Assembly: GCA_030765065.1 (NCBI GenBank)
Contig: CM060990.1
Span: 281,259,341 to 281,323,340, forward strand
Reading direction: 5' to 3'
Source: Deroplatys truncata
Taxonomy: Eukaryota > Arthropoda > Insecta > Mantodea > Mantidae
Length of the DNA: 64,000 bases
Shown here: piece by piece, positions 47,620 through 58,000 of the stretch
Layout: each line of letters opens with the position of its first letter
Numbering within the stretch: position 1 is the first letter of the stretch
Translations under genes and position numbers: made by a program
The notes under the pieces: model-generated
Databases searched by the model: none
What the model was told of the DNA's origin: nothing
The model's input: only the letters and a program-made list of their open reading frames with translations

Positions 47620-48500
47620 GTTCGATGGGGCCCAGGACCTATGGCACGGATGTCGCATGACGGGCACCACCTCTCCAGATGCTTCGAATAGGCAACCAAT
47701 AAAATCGGCGACGTAGCTTCGACAAGGTGTTGTTAGCACCCAAGTGCCCTCCGATAGTGATGTCATCGGTTTTCTCGAGGACTTCCTTCACAGTTTTCTT
47801 CGGGATCACCAGTTGTTCCACCCTAGTCCTTCTGGTAACGAACTCCCACACTTTCTTCGGTAGACCGTTCCTGACCACCAGGGAGTCCCATCGCGTCCAG
47901 TAGCTCTCATAGCTCGGAACTCTGAGAGAAATATCCGCCTACGCGGGTCATACGCCAGATTGTTTATCCTTCAAGGTCGACCCTATGTCTCGATTCTCCA
48001 GCTGCTTCCTCCTCAAGCTCTGCTGGCCCCAACCAACTGAAGGTTGCACAGTGACTGGGCGTAGGGCTGCAGCACTCTCATCACCTGCTATTCCAGTCGC
48101 TCGTCCATTGTGGCCTCTGTCATCCTCTTGTTTTCTTTTGTCTGCCCCTCTAGCCATTCTTCTTGTTTATCTAGATTCTAGATGCTCTTCCGCCGCATTA
48201 TTGTTACCTTCCATGTCAGATATAGTTCCTTTTAACTCCTTTGCAAGCCATCCTTCAGGGCTTTCACCTTGCTTTTATCCCAGATTTCACATAGTCGATT
48301 TCACCACGGGTTTCAATTTCTCCATTGCACTCTTCATTGTTCTCATCTTGTCCATCCGGATTTCATTTTTGTCTCCAGCTTCTCCATTTCGGTCTTCAGT
48401 TCCAGTCCAATTTCTCCATTCCAAATTTCACCGTCTTCATTTCACTCAGAATTCCCTCCTCCATTTCGAAAAAAGTTTTTTAACATTTCCTCCACCTTGG
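47620..48500 (-). pseudogene. Gag and integrase remnants of the Gypsy-like element
   Basis: 47,639-47,878 on the minus strand carries LVIPKKTVKEVLEK, GGHLGANNTLSKLRRRFYW and, in a shifted frame, RWCPSCDIRA. This is the H2C2 zinc-binding domain that precedes the integrase catalytic core. 47,948-48,500 is a Glu/Lys-rich, coiled-coil Gag-like remnant with stops (e.g. RGADKRKQEDD). Protease, reverse transcriptase, RNase H and the integrase core are missing, so the interior was fused by a large deletion. Confidence 0.7.
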
Positions 48501-49103
48501 CTCTGAAATCTCACTCCTGACACTAGTTATTAAGTTCTTTGGCTGTTACTTTTCACTGTTCTCACTATCACTGTTTCGTTTTTATCTGTTACTGTTTCGT
48601 TTTTATGTAGTTTACCTCCACTGATGTCACGTCACTAAGGTGAACTAGTTCCATTCCCTGTCACGTCACTTCCTTTGTGACATAGCCTCCTCATGCCGGA
48701 CGGTTCACTTCACTCGGGAGTCAAACACAACACTTCCACAACCCGTCGCTCCGCAGTAGCACTCGCTGTACGTCAAAACAGCTGTCACCAACTCGCTCGG
48801 AGAATCACTCGCTCACGATTAACCGACGCAACTCGCACTCGACTCGCATTCAACTCGACTGTCTCACTCCCGCGAAAGCGCTCGTTTATATATTTAGTGG
48901 AATCTTTCCACAAACTTCTCAAGCGTTCAGGAATTATTTCGACACACTTTCTAGGGGAGGGTAGATATAGCCTCCAGAAGGTTCTAGTTATCTGCCTAGC
49001 GCGCTCGGTGTTTACACTTGCGAGCGGCACTTACCGTTGTTTACTCGCCTGCCCGGCGTCGATATCCCGATAACCTTGGGCCATATCCCCTGTGTCATAT
49101 TAT

Positions 49104-49960
49104 TCATGATCAAGCATTACACATGTTCATGGATGATTATCATAACCAAGAATAGGAATTCTTAAGCAGCTGGGTTTAAGTTTAGCTATATTCAAAACAG
49201 TATCAATACAAATAGTTTGTGCATGTAAAGTGTTAAACCAAAACATGTAGAAAGAAATAAAAAATACAAAGAACATAAAGCAACAGAATCCAAGTGTCAC
49301 CGAAGGAAGCTAAGATATGGTCTCATGAGTGGTACACCAACACACTGTATGAAGGATGGCAGTTGGGTTATCTACTACGTCACTGCATATAGTCCAGTAA
49401 CCGTTCAACCTAATTTCCTGTCATCCTGGATTTAATTTTTGAAAATTCCTATGCCTGTCCAACGCTCACAACAACTTTACTAGCCTCAGTAATTGCGAGT
49501 TTAATTGTTGAGAATAGCTGAATTTTCTTCTCAATTTCAAATACTTGCCTTATAAAAATATCTGTTGGCCAGCTGCAAGTTGTATGTACCCTCTAAATCG
49601 TGCTTCTAATGCACCTGTTTGGATTTTTCTCGGGTAGTAAATATGCCTATTTAAGCTCTTTTAAACAAAACTCTCCAAGCTGCAGAAGACGGCAAGATGT
49701 GCTTACCAGAGCTCTATGCGTTTACATGGGCAATTTGGCGGTTTTAAAATTTAAAGCACTATAGAATAGGAAAAAATAATTACATGTTTGTTTTTCGTTC
49801 TTTTATTTTAACTTAATCTGTGACCTATCAGCTTTAAAATGATACATGACTTATGTAGTTTGCTCAATTTTAAACCTAGTCAACACAATATTGAAATTAA
49901 TGCTATGCAGGCGTGGCACTTAATGACATCTCTCTAAACTTAGAACTTGTTACGATAAAA
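49104..49960. other. Spacer without recognisable features
   Basis: AT-rich. No coding similarity is seen by eye. Confidence 0.4.
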
Positions 49961-49969
49961 CATTCAAAT

Positions 49970-50480
49970 AGGGATGAAAGGGGCAAAAACAGTTTTGAGA
50001 ACTCTTCCAATGTATGTACAATGGTAGATACAAAAACTATTTTTGAATGAGGATTCAAAAGCATTCAGTGATGTAACAGCTGCAAAACCTTATGGAGATG
50101 ATGTACATATATAGAGAAATTCGAATGCATTGAGCACGTACAAAAAAGAATGCACACCAGACTGAGAAGGTTAAAAACAGGTTATAAAGGTCAGTGGCTG
50201 AGCGATAGAATGGGTTTAGAAGGAAAGAACAGATTACCTGCAGCTACCATGGACAGAATTCAAAATGATTATGACTGCCATCAAGCAAAATATTAGGAAT
50301 GTGGAAGACCTGAGGGAAGCTATATGGGCATTACTTTTTTACCTAGCTTCGTCTGATGAGAATCCTCACATGGTTTGTGTCCCTCTGGAAATGATGGTTG
50401 GTGGAAGCGCAACACAGGGAAGGAAACGGAAGAGAAATATCACCATAGACAGGATCCTTCGGGCCCAGTATTATAAATTA
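49970..50480 (+). pseudogene. Mutator-like transposase fragment
   Basis: EDSKAFSDVTAAKPYGDDV (about 50,045-50,100), ECIEHVQKRMHTRLRRLK (about 50,125-50,178) and, after a frame change near 50,262, IRNVEDLREAIWALLF resemble the C-terminal half of Mutator-type transposases found in arthropod genomes. In those, a conserved Cys/His segment follows the AVWAIFFH-type helix. Here that segment is degraded (SSDENPHMVCVPLE). Stops and frameshifts show it is a relic. The family assignment is from recall of motif order. Confidence 0.55.
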
Positions 50481-51531
50481 TAATGCCCAACGACTAAAGG
50501 AGGTCTACAACATATATAAACGTACAGTAATGAATTCAGTATTAATTGAACAACAAGATATATGCAAATACATATAAGAAAACCGAACTGGAGGTCTTAA
50601 GTCAATAATTGGCTAGTAAAGAAACACATTTAATTATTCAAGATGTTGAAGTACGATAGATGGTGGACCTAAATGTGGAACTCGGCAGTACATGGTGGTT
50701 TCTAAGTCAGAATTTCCTATAGAGTACACAGACAATTTCCTAAAAATAAAAGACAGTGAAAGAACTTTATTATAATTTTCGTCTGCTGCAAAATGATAAC
50801 ATTAGGAATCTTTATAATAGTCATTTGCAAATGAAATTGGTGCCTGAAGAAGACTGGGATGCATGTCAGCTGTGTGAACATCTAAAAGATTCCGTTGATT
50901 CTGCGGCAAGGGAAGCTTTAGATGCAGAAGAAGAAAAGTATCCAAGAACATACTGGATAACACCAGTAGCTCTGGACGCGACAACAAAGATAAATGTGCA
51001 CAGGAAAAGTACTTAAGGTCCAAAAATTTGGAAGACCATGATGAATATAACAAATTTAAAAAAAGGGGCCAAAGCCATTGTTAGGGAACAAAAGACGGGA
51101 TCTTGGAATAAAAGTGTTAGAAATAGAAAATACTTCTGGATATGGAGGGTCAGCACAAACCTGGAAAACACATAAGAAGGTTTCTAAGTCAAGTAGTACG
51201 CGGAGCTTTAATTCAATAAAGATGAGAATTTTGAAGAATATTTTAACTTTTTAAACAATTCCAGGGAGGATTTTATTGAAGAGAGTTCAGAAGCAGTTTT
51301 GTACCCAATTTTAGATTAAATTTTATGAATGAAATTGACACAATTACAGAAGACAATGTTCAATACGCAATTCGAAGTTCAAAACATCGGAAAGCTCCAG
51401 GACCCGGAGAAATAAAATTGGAACTGTTAAAATATGGGTTACAAAGTATTTTAACAACTTTGATTAGAATCTTCAACCACATCAGAGGCGGTGCTACTAT
51501 TCCGCCAAAGTGGACTTTATCATATATACAC

Positions 51532-54313
51532 ACCAAGTGAGTCAGCTGCGCCTATTTATTTCTGAATTTGCGCAACGTGTTAAGTGACATATGTGACTTA
51601 CGCCTTTCTTGAATGCCTTCTAATGGCTGATTTGCAAAACACTTTATAGAGGAGGGATACATAACTCAGTGCATAAGTGTTTTACGGGACAGAATGCAAT
51701 CGTTATGTATGTCGATGCAAAAACAGCCTACCCTGACACTGAGAGCTGCAGTAGTACATTTAGCCAATATTACAAACCTTTATTCTTTAGCATACATCCA
51801 TGCACCCCTTTGAAAACGTTCCTGAAGGAACAACCTATCACATGCATCGGTTGACAAAACCATTTGAAAACAAAATGGCAGATCTAAGCAGTGCGACCAA
51901 TTCGATTTAAGCCGTTAGTCAATGTATAGCCTTGTCAAAAAATGCTAATTATTAGGTAGATACTTTTCTTATTTCACAAACTATGACGTATTTCAGATCA
52001 TACAGTAATTGTAATGACTGATGCAGTTTATTTGTTTGAATTAAAGCTACCAAACCGAGCTCAAAACACTGTATGACGCTGCAAAAAGCTGTAAAGATTC
52101 GAGGTGGGTGTCTAGTTCTGCGATTACTAATTGGAATAGGAATCTCAGATCGCAAGGTAGCATTCGCCCAATGGTATTATCATGGTTGCTTTAACACTGT
52201 GCCACTTTAAATTCGGGTTTAAATCCTTCGGTTTAAGTTCAAACTTCCTATTAGCCTTTATTTTATCTCTTTGGGCCTATAATTTTATATAATGATATGA
52301 ATAAAATTTTAATAACATTATAAGTGAGTAAATTTAGAATAATCGCCATGTTTTCCACTGGTAGGTGGATTATTTGTACTTCGTGGTCGGTGTTTTATTG
52401 TGGTCAGTATTAAGCTTGACCCATTCAACCAAGCTTAAAGCACTTCCCACATGCAAAGTGGCTTTAGTTATTCGCGCCTGCGTCAATGCATGGCGGGAAT
52501 AAATGAGTCTCTCTCCATTATCTACTCAGTATCTGAAACCTTTCTACGAGACACGGCTGCTGTCATAACGTATACAAACGACGAGTATGTTGATATGCTG
52601 TTAATCTATGGAGAAACAAGGTGTAATGCACTGACAGCAAAGCGCCTGTATGAAGAACGGTTTCCAGGAAGGAGGGCACCTATTGCAGACACTTTTCGAA
52701 GGGTTGAAAGACGCCTTCGTGAAACAGGATCATTTGTAAGAGCACCGCCTGCTCGCGATGCTCCAGTAACCTCTGGAGGCAATGAAGAAGCTATGCGGAA
52801 CGCAATAGAAAAAATCCACATACCAGTTCAAGAACCATAGCAAAGGATCTGTACATAAGTCATTCCTCAGTGATGCGCATTATACATCGTAATAAATATC
52901 ATCCGTACCATCTACAACTACACCAGGCTTTCCACGGACGCGACTTTCAAGCGCGAGTGATATATGCACAATGACTACAGCGGCGAGCCCAAATGAATGC
53001 AGAGTTTTTAGGAAGTGTTCTCTTCATGATGAATCCACAGTCCAGAATAACGGAACTGTTATCCGCCCTAATATGCACTACTGGAGTATAGGCAATCCTC
53101 ACTGGATGAGAGAAGCTGCATTCCAGGTACAGTGGAGCATAAATCTCTGGTGCGGAATATTAGGAGACCAGTTAATTGGGCTGTACTTTTTTGAAGGCAA
53201 CCTCACAGGACCACGGTACCTTGCATTTCTGCAAGAAGAATTGACATTGCTCATAGAAGATGTGTCACTAGTGAAACGGACAGGTATGTGGTTCCAGAAG
53301 GATGGAGCTCCACCACACTGGTCACTTATTGTAAGGAATCACTTGCATAGAACATATACGCAAAAATGGATTGTCCGAGGGGGCCCAATCGCATGGCTAC
53401 CTAGATCACCTGATCTCACCCCACTGGATTACTTGCTGTGGGGTCATTTAAAGGAACGGGTCTATGCTCAAGAGCCGCAAAGCCCAAATCATCTACGGGA
53501 AGTCATACGTGAAGAATGCAGGCAGATTACACCGCGCATGTTACAGCATGCAAGAAGGTCTCTCTGGCAACGTACACAAATGTGCATTGATGAAGGAGTC
53601 GTCATTTTGAACATTTACTTCCTTGATGATATTCACGCTCTTTAACAATTTATTATTCTATTTAACCGTGAACTTAGCACATTTACAACGCCTTTCTCAA
53701 TAGAAGAAGTGAAACATAGAGGGTTTAAACATGACACAAAAACTGTTAGCTTTAATATCATGGATATGCGCCCAAAAGAATGAAAGCTAACTACGTAACA
53801 CGGTTTACAACACCAGATACGGTACAAATTATTAGGGTAAACATGATACACAATTATCTGATTGTAATTATTATGTTTTTGGCTCACAGGAGAGCCAGTA
53901 AAAATTTAATAAATTACTACAGTAATATACGGAAAATAAACACAAGGAGAGAGAAAAAACCAAAACAACTTTGTTTGTATCAAATTCGAAACTCCGAAGC
54001 TAACCTTTGCTTCGCCACATTCCGGCAGCTAAACCACTCGACCAGAACCCACTTAGTCAATTCTACTCTTCGGGAAAAAACTCCTCTGTCTGCTTGCAAG
54101 CATTATATCCATGAAACGCCGTCTTTTTTTAAGGCTTTTGCGGCTCTTTGGTTCTCTTCAGGCCTTTAATTATTAATGGGGATTGCGTATAGTACCAAAT
54201 AGAAGGGTAGAGCTACAATAAGTTTGTTTGCTAAAAGGGTAAATGTTTTCTCATTAGACTATAAACTGTGGGTTGCTAGATACGGATACTTAGGGGCAGC
54301 TGACTCGCCTGGT
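51532..54313. mobile_element. 2.8-kb insertion with about 23-bp terminal inverted repeats
   Basis: ACCAAGTGAGTCAGCTGCGCC (first 20 bases quoted as ACCAAGTGAGTCAGCTGCGC) at 51,532 is mirrored by GCAGCTGACTCGCCTGGT at 54,296-54,313. The flanking 8-mers ATATACAC and ATATGCAT are similar, so an 8-bp duplication is possible. It interrupts the LINE reverse transcriptase, which resumes near 54,370. The DDE transposase at 52,451-53,645 lies inside, either as its own gene or as a further nested element. Confidence 0.5.
52451..53645 (+). pseudogene. Mariner-like DDE transposase with DUF4817-type N-terminus, broken
   Basis: 52,451-52,840 holds the helix-turn-helix N-terminus (TNDEYVDMLLIYGETRCNAL, RRVERRLRETGSF). 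A degraded stretch follows (stops at about 52,838-52,970). 52,971-53,645 holds the catalytic region: SLHDESTVQNNG (usually SDEST, so the first Asp sits in HDES), NPHWMREAAFQVQWSINLWC, MWFQKDGAPPHW (second Asp), and RSPDLTPLDYLLWG (third Asp, DD34D-like), ending in CIDEGVVILNI. It would cut and paste the element at TA sites. The broken linker makes it inactive. It is related to the relic at 34.8-35.5 kb. Confidence 0.75.
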
Positions 54314-55560
54314 ATATGCATATATATTTACGTAGTGCACAGAATTAAGATACAATTGGTCTCTCATTAAAATAATATATCCAAAGAGCAAGCTGGATAT
54401 GCTTCAGGCAAGACCTGTGTAGACCATATATTTACAATTAGACAGATGATAGAAGAAATGCTATCCAACGGCAAAGAACTGCATTTTATTTCTATTAACT
54501 TAGAAAAGGTACATGGCACAGTACCAGCTAATCGACTTTGGACTGTCCTTCAAGAAATTCCTCTTCAAAAAGTTCCAATTCCTCTCATAAACTATATAAG
54601 CAGAATGTATAAGTGTACCGCACCTGTTAAATGGATAAAAATATATCAGCAGAATTCTGTATCAGCAAAGGTTTGAGGCAAGGTTGCGGAACGTCACCAA
54701 CCTTATTGCAAATCGTATTGGAGAGTACCTTGAAGAACTGTAAAGATTCATGCAGAGGTAGGGCATAAGTATTAATGGCCACATGTTACACTCCCTGCTA
54801 TTCACTGCTGACCAGGTAATAATAGGACAAGCAGGACAATATTAGGTATATGTTTCAAGAACTTACACAGGAATATAATTTACATGGATTAAAAGCTTAC
54901 TTTATGAAGGCAGAATATATTATTTTTGGAGGGAACGGAGAAGATTTGGTTGTAAATGACGTAATAATTAGAAATGTCAATCGTTCATATATTTAGGTCC
55001 ATTCATAGACAGTTCTAGTACATATGAAAAGTAAATTGACAATAGAATCAATCAAGCTAGTAAAGTAACAAGCTGTTCAAATGACATCCTAGGGAATAGA
55101 GTAATGACAAGAATAAACAAAAACAGTACTGTGAAAACATTTAACGAGCGTCCTTATGTATAGGTCAGAGTGTTGGACTCTGAATGATAGATAGAAGAAA
55201 AAGTTGGAGAGTACCGAAATGGATTGATTACGTAGAAGCATGAGGGTATCTGGAATACGGCATATAAGGAATTATGTTATTGAAACAGGGACAGAAGCAG
55301 AACATACGGTGTTAAATAGAATTGAAGAATAGATATTGCAGTGGCATGGACATGTACTTAGAATTGAGGACGAGAGAACGCTCAGAAATACAACAATTGA
55401 ATGGTCACCCACAGGAAGGAGGAAAAGAGGTAGGACTCGTTTAAGTTGATGTGGTAATATGAAAGGTGTTATGGCTAAATTTGACTTAGAAGACGGACAA
55501 AGGAATGATGGGTCACTATTGCAGTGAGGAATCAGAAGCAACCACGGAAAAGCACGCAGC

Positions 55561-56440
55561 TGAATAAGAGAATAAAGCCTCTATTTATTACATAAGTGTT
55601 TCCATGGTAGAACACAGGACCCCAATGAATGTGATAGTATTATGAAGTCTAGAAGCCCATGTTATATTTGGTATACCTTAATGCACTTCATCTTAGATAA
55701 TATAATGCTGTGGCAAAATTTATTAATGGTAGTATAAGGTGCATTGCTCTACAAAAGAGATATTTCAATAGCCTATAATACAAAACAGGAAATGCAAAAA
55801 CTAGACAGAGAAAGGATTAGGGCCTCTAATAACACCTTGAGAGCAGTAGAACAGAGCGCAAGCCAGCACACAAGAGAGTGCAAACGGAACTTGTAGGAAC
55901 TATGTATGGAGCAGGAAGGCACTAAGGATTTTAGAGGCTTTTTTTCCACAAGTTATTATTTCTTGGCATATAATGTAGTTTTTCTCAAGTTTAAGGTAAA
56001 ATATAGCTTTGAAATTTTAAGGTCATGTTTATTGCGTATTGTAATATTTTAATACAGGCTTTTTAAAAGAATTATTAGTTATTCCAGGTTTACACAAAAA
56101 ATAAATTGAAAAATATACAAAAATATATATTCATTTAAAAAATCAATTACAAAAACTAAATATTTAAAAATCCCTGGTTTAAAGTTTAGTTAAAGGGTCA
56201 ATCTTACTGCTGTAAAACGCCCAGCTGTCTATTCATAATAGATTGAGAGCAAAGCTATATTGAATAGGGCTAACCTAACATTGCAAGGATAGTGGAGTGT
56301 CTTCTGGAGGGTCTTAAATCACCACAGTGTTCCAAACAATCTGCAAAATGTATGTTGCTTATTTCAATCTTATAATTTGTCTTATTAAATTTTTGCACAA
56401 TCTTATTTGTAAGTGGCTTCTTAAAACCTGTTATTTAACT
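55561..56440. other. Spacer without recognisable features
   Basis: AT-rich. No coding or RNA similarity is seen. Confidence 0.4.
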
Positions 56441-56454
56441 TTAGCTCTTTGAAA

Positions 56455-56652
56455 AAGAGTGGGGTGGTTCAAGCGGTTACTTCTGTGACCTGCATTCGGG
56501 AGGAAACGGAATCGATCGCCGGAAACTGCCCACCTTAGCCTATGGGACTTTCGTAGACTCCCCGGGTCGCAGTGCGTATGCTGGGGTGGTTCATCTACCA
56601 CGACTCTTCTTCGTCTCATGAAGAGACCCATCAGATGTACCCATCAGATGTA
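56455..56652 (+). mobile_element. tRNA-like SINE candidate with 14-bp direct repeat at its end
   Basis: TGGGGTGGTTCAAGCGGTTA (A-box-like) and GGAATCGATCGCC (B-box-like) occur within 60 bp in a GC-rich patch. It ends at a direct repeat ACCCATCAGATGTA (56,626-56,653, two adjacent copies). It differs in composition from the AT-rich surroundings. A clear flanking target duplication was not found. Confidence 0.4.
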
Positions 56653-56984
56653 TATTTGCGTATTCTGGCACAGTTAACATCCATATTATGCAAATGAGAG
56701 GTAATTAATACCTCACCCCACCGACCATGCTCCCGCAAGGATTCATGGGCGCGATTCCGACAATGGAGTGTCATAAATCGTGTATTGTTTGGTAAACAAA
56801 GAATGACAGGTGATATTTTCAGGTGTAGTACGCCTTCTTCTGCTTGCTATTGTCAAAATACATCATAATTAATCTTATTTTGTTGCCTCCTGAATGCCCC
56901 ATTCATCGTTTGACAGGATATTTATAACTTACTGGTGATCTTTGGAATCTGTGGTATTCTCGCGAAGTCCCCCCGCAGCACATT

Positions 56985-57525
56985 TTAAACATTGCCATGA
57001 GGTTTGTAGCACACTTATGTATGCTAATTAATACCTTAAACCAATTTCCTATGCAGGTGTCATGAAATACTGCAGAATAATTCCATCTTTCTAAGTAAAC
57101 CCCCGAATTCCTAAGTTTTGGTATTCTCACCGGCATACAAAGACCACAACAGCATTCCAAAACTGTTGCGGGGTTTTCAATACACTTATGTATGCTAATT
57201 AATACCTCGTATCACTTTCCTCTGCCGGTGCCATAAAATACTGCGCAATAATTCCATCTTTCTAAGAAAATGCCCGCTTTCCTAAGTTGTGGCATACTCA
57301 CGTGGCATGCAAAGACCCCCTGTACATTCCAAGCACTGTCGTGCGATTTGTATCACACTTATTATGCTAATTAATACCTCATACCACTTTCCTCTGCAGG
57401 TGTCGTGAAATACCACGGAATAATTCCAGCTAAGAAAACCCCGCAATCACACAAAGAACCCCACATGGCGGTCCAATCAATTTTAAGCATGCTAATTAAT
57501 ACCTCATTACTCTTTCCTCTCACGC
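56985..57525 (+). repeat. Tandem array, about 172-bp units with ATGCTAATTAATACCT
   Basis: Unit starts are at 57,021, 57,192, 57,364 and 57,489 (last unit partial). Each unit holds ATGCTAATTAATACCT, CTTTCCTCTGCAGGTGTC, GAAATACTGCRSAATAATTCC and CATRCAAAGACC. A further truncated start (GGTAATTAATACCTC) lies near 56,700. No coding function is seen. Confidence 0.85.
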
Positions 57526-58000
57526 ACCCTCAAGAAACCGCCCGAGCAATACCAGATAACGGATACATTCCTCCAAGTTGAGCGATTTAGTTTTCATTTG
57601 CATCTTTCTGAAGCAGTATGCTTCTATTAACAGTGCATTTAGTTTTTTAAACGGTGCATTGATTGAAAACGCTAGTCTGCATGATATCGGATGACTGAAA
57701 ACTAATAAGTGATTATGACTCAGTTTTTATGCTGATTTCAGAACTGCTTTTAGTTTTTTTCCATCACGTACAGTTTTTTCGCAATTTCACTTGAAAAATA
57801 TAGAATTGAGCCAGTAGATGATGAGTATTGTTGAAGGGAAATGTATCACTTCTTGCAGGGAAATTTCTCAATACAAACTTGTAGGTCTTTAGGTTGTTAC
57901 ACCTATAGATGCTGTTTGCTATATGTAATTTAGGCATTGTTGTTAATATCAGAGGCTTGCATTACCAGTGCTATATCATTATTGAAGTTATAAATATATT
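57526..58000. other. Spacer upstream of the 58-kb relic
   Basis: AT-rich. TATAAATATATT at 57,989-58,000 is TATA-like but abuts the start codon, so it is unlikely to be its promoter. Confidence 0.4.

Larger units (their letters stand above)
45387..49103 (-). mobile_element. Gypsy-like LTR retrotransposon, internally deleted
   Basis: LTR-like copies lie at 45,392-47,528 (split by a DNA transposon) and about 48,520-49,097. They share TCACTGTTCTYACTRTCAC, ACTCGGGAGTCAARCACAA, CTCACTCCCGCGARAGCG and AAGGTTCTAGTTATCTGCC. ATTAT/TATTAT flanks suggest a 5-6-bp duplication. The element reads on the minus strand. A polypurine tract (GGGACTAGGAGGAAG in minus sense) abuts the left LTR, and a TGTCAGGAGTGAGATTTC stretch, like a tRNA-Leu primer site, abuts the right LTR. 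Only about 1 kb of interior remains, holding gag and integrase remnants. Confidence 0.8.
50740..55560 (+). mobile_element. LINE relic (EN-RT type), split by a 2.8-kb insertion
   Basis: 50,756-51,016 resembles the linker after the endonuclease (LRNLYNSHLQMKL-like, then SVDSAAREAL). 51,325-51,535 opens the reverse transcriptase (RSSKHRKAPGPGEIKLELLK, then PPKWTLSYIH). After the insertion, 54,370-54,676 continues with EQAGYASGKTCVDHIFTIRQ and FISINLEKVHGTVP. The catalytic palm Asp is replaced by Asn there. 54,680-54,960 gives GLRQGCGTSPTLL and EYIIFGGN. 55,180-55,460 gives RRSMRVSGIRHIRN and ILQWHGHVLRI followed by a basic GRRKRGR tail. This C-terminus is typical of a widespread insect LINE lineage. 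It is heavily stopped and dead. Confidence 0.65.

Noticed and set aside
47985..48506. 173-codon plus-strand frame rich in Ser/Phe/Leu
   Set aside because: It is the complement of the Gag coiled-coil remnant of the minus-strand Gypsy element. Its composition mirrors Glu/Lys codons read backwards.
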